Source of the DNA: Opisthorchis felineus
Taxonomy: Eukaryota > Platyhelminthes > Trematoda > Opisthorchiida > Opisthorchiidae
DNA: 64,000 nt
Direction: 5' to 3'
NCBI GenBank assembly: GCA_004794785.1
Contig: SJOL01004338.1
Span: 359,308 to 423,307, forward strand
Shown: piece after piece, positions 62,383-64,000 of the stretch
How positions within the stretch are numbered: position 1 is the stretch's first letter
Layout: each line of letters begins with the position of its first letter
Notes under the pieces: model-generated
Seen by the model: only the letters and a program-made list of their open reading frames with translations
Database searches by the model: none
What the model was told of the DNA's origin: nothing
Position numbers and translations under genes: made by a program

Positions 62383-62530
62383 TCAAAAAGATCTGGCACA
62401 CTTTAGCATTCTTCTCTGATGTTCCCATCCGAACCGAGCAACGCTTCGGAAGCACCGGTGATCAAACAGAGAACCCTCGAAGGTCTTCCACAAGTAGAGG
62501 CCACGTCTCTTATCCATAAAGTAAGACAGA
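62383..62530 (-). pseudogene. C-terminal relic of an RTE-type LINE
   Basis: The minus-strand frame contains LFDHRCFRSVARFGWEHQ, matching the VFDHRCLRSIARVGW-type motif found in the C-terminal region of these elements (the LINE at 10830-13975 has VFDHG and a decayed LRSVAGVGW at the same place). Flanking residues are only loosely similar, so a fragment of about 100-150 bp is all that can be supported. Confidence 0.6.
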
Positions 62531-63386
62531 TCAGACCATGGCATGGTAACTCTAATTATGACTGCCAAACTGATGTCATGTAGGCACCACGAATGTTGGA
62601 GGTTGGTAGACACTACCTTGGCCTTCCCCATTCAGAAAATGATTTCGTCTTTCGCCAGTCCACTGGGACTTATACGGCTGCCCAGATAGACGAACTAATC
62701 CATATCGATCAGTTTATCTGCAGCCTTGAGGTTTGGTTTTATTGCCACCCAATCTTTAGCACCACTTTACAATTTACAGGTGCGAAGCACATACCAAACT
62801 GTAAGGCAGGATTATTTAGGTTATTGAAAGTAGTTTGCATTTCTAATGGGTCTGATCCAAGGCGCACCCACTGTCTGCGGGCCAAAGCCCCAGAAAAATT
62901 TTGAGCTCCAGAGTGTTATAGGCAGACAAAAGAGACCCGAGCAGCACATTAGTCACGAAGTTATAGAGAAATGGCCACTCTTACCTGAAACCACTGGATG
63001 TAGTCAACCCAGGAGAGAATTCGCCGCAAATATACGGGCCCATGGGAGGAGGCATGTAAAACCTTTATAAGAGACAAGAATTTAGAAGATGTGTGCCTGA
63101 TTTTTCTCGTTCTCCAGTTTAAGAAGCCATCATTGTTACTCGTGATGCACTTGCAATACTAAATGTGTTTCCTCATAAATCTGCTCCTACCTTCTGACTG
63201 CTTGTGCACCAAAGAAAAGTTAGGTGCAGCTGCTAGCATACCACTTGCTCAATAAATCCCTGGAAAGCATACTATGAACTGAAAGTGTCGGTCAGATGCA
63301 CCATGATGAATATGCTTACCGTTACCCTCGAATCCGAAAAAAAAGCCACAACGCACATTATTTAACTGAACTATTACCACACCGCA
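62531..63386. other. No gene seen
   Basis: Frames up to 103 codons (62593-62904, plus), not recognised. Confidence 0.35.
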
Positions 63387-63580
63387 GTACAATATATTAT
63401 ACTACACTATACTACACTACACTATACTACACTACGCTACACTATACTATACTACACTACACTATACTATACTATACTGTACTATACTATACTATACTAT
63501 ACTATACTATACTATACTATATTATACTATAGTGTGCTGCGCTCAACTACACCCTATCGCTTATACTGCACTACATTACA
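63387..63580. repeat. Pentanucleotide satellite, ACTAT/ACTAC units
   Basis: A period-5 array. It begins with mixed ACTAC and ACTAT units, becomes nearly pure ACTAT from about 63450 to 63531, then decays (ACTAC, ACTGC, ACATT) to about 63580. The plus frame through it encodes LYYTT repeats and is not a gene. Confidence 0.9.
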
Positions 63581-64000
63581 CTATAATTGGTGTGGATGGA
63601 ATAACTGGAAATATTTTGTGTCCAACCTTGCGCCATTGTTTATGAAGTCGACGCACCGGTCAACCATCCAGAAAGGGTTCTATTCCAAAGTAAACTCAGT
63701 CGGGTTTGTGCTGATTCACCTCTTGACTGACCGCGGCATTATTCTGTCCCACTTTTAGGCATAGTTTAGGGTCACCGAATAAAGGGTAGAGCGAAGTACT
63801 CAATCAAGGTATCCCGAAGTGAACTTCCAGTAATTTCTGCACTGCCAATAACCTTTTGAATTTTCTATCCACCGAGACAAAACTGTCCAGACTGTGTTTA
63901 TCTCGACATTGCTTCCTTATTCTATGTTTTTATCGGATCAAACAAACAAATGAACAGGCAGGACTATCCTGCAAACTCTGTAATCTGGTGAAGCTTTCGA
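63581..64000. other. No gene seen
   Basis: A 74-codon plus frame starting in the satellite has no motif. Confidence 0.35.

Noticed and set aside
63296..63532. Plus frame encoding LYYTT repeats
   Set aside because: Translation of the ACTAT satellite.

Overview
The window looks like a piece of flatworm nuclear genome, most likely a tapeworm (a diphyllobothriidean cestode is my best guess). Three things point there. A gene end at the left edge has a 36-bp intron, typical of flatworm micro-introns. A decayed RTE-type LINE resembles the endonuclease/reverse-transcriptase proteins I know from flatworm genomes. Non-coding DNA is long and repeat-rich, with no bacterial gene layout. The species is inference; the sequence contains no diagnostic marker gene.

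Layout. Positions 1-286 hold the last two exons of one plus-strand gene that I do not recognise. The other ~63.7 kb contains no convincing host gene: its longest open frame outside transposons is 157 codons, about what chance gives in this much sequence. A ~3.1-kb RTE-type LINE lies on the minus strand at about 10830-13975, broken by frameshifts and stops. A fragment of the same family's 5' end is at 15035-15212. Reverse-transcriptase relics are at about 57010-57330 (plus) and 62383-62530 (minus). Two copies of an ~850-bp dispersed repeat (17045-17900 and 42425-43268) are nearly identical in their cores, and each has a tRNA-like SINE nearby (18105-18275 plus, 43262-43436 minus). Microsatellites occur at 10628, 20156, 22039, 51124, 58037, 60200, 62149 and 63387.

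The most interesting content is a repeat family present about a dozen times (6584-7065, 7572-7608, 7949-8326, 17336-17520, 19799-19926, 28067-28140, 33016-33142, 39029-39225, 42714-42898, 49992-50268, 52557-52810, 55135-55345, 61684-61893). One strand carries a minimal type I hammerhead ribozyme: core CTGATGA and GAAA, a GCCC/GGGC stem II, a very short stem III built on the palindrome ACCGGT, and a GTC cleavage site. The copy at 19801-19847 is intact. Two ribozymes in tandem bracket a 306-nt unit at 6740-7045. Copies are flanked by target-site duplications of up to 14 bp, and several have an inverted 5' block joined to a sense 3' block with a shared 3' end. That is the signature of twin priming during target-primed reverse transcription. 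The family therefore fits the class of retrozymes: small non-autonomous retroelements that spread through self-cleaving, possibly circular, RNA. Whether this family has been described before I cannot tell.

How the parts may work together (inference): the LINE, or an unseen Penelope-like element, would supply the reverse transcriptase, and the retrozyme and SINEs would be its passengers. The resident LINE copy is dead, so any mobilising enzyme would be encoded elsewhere.
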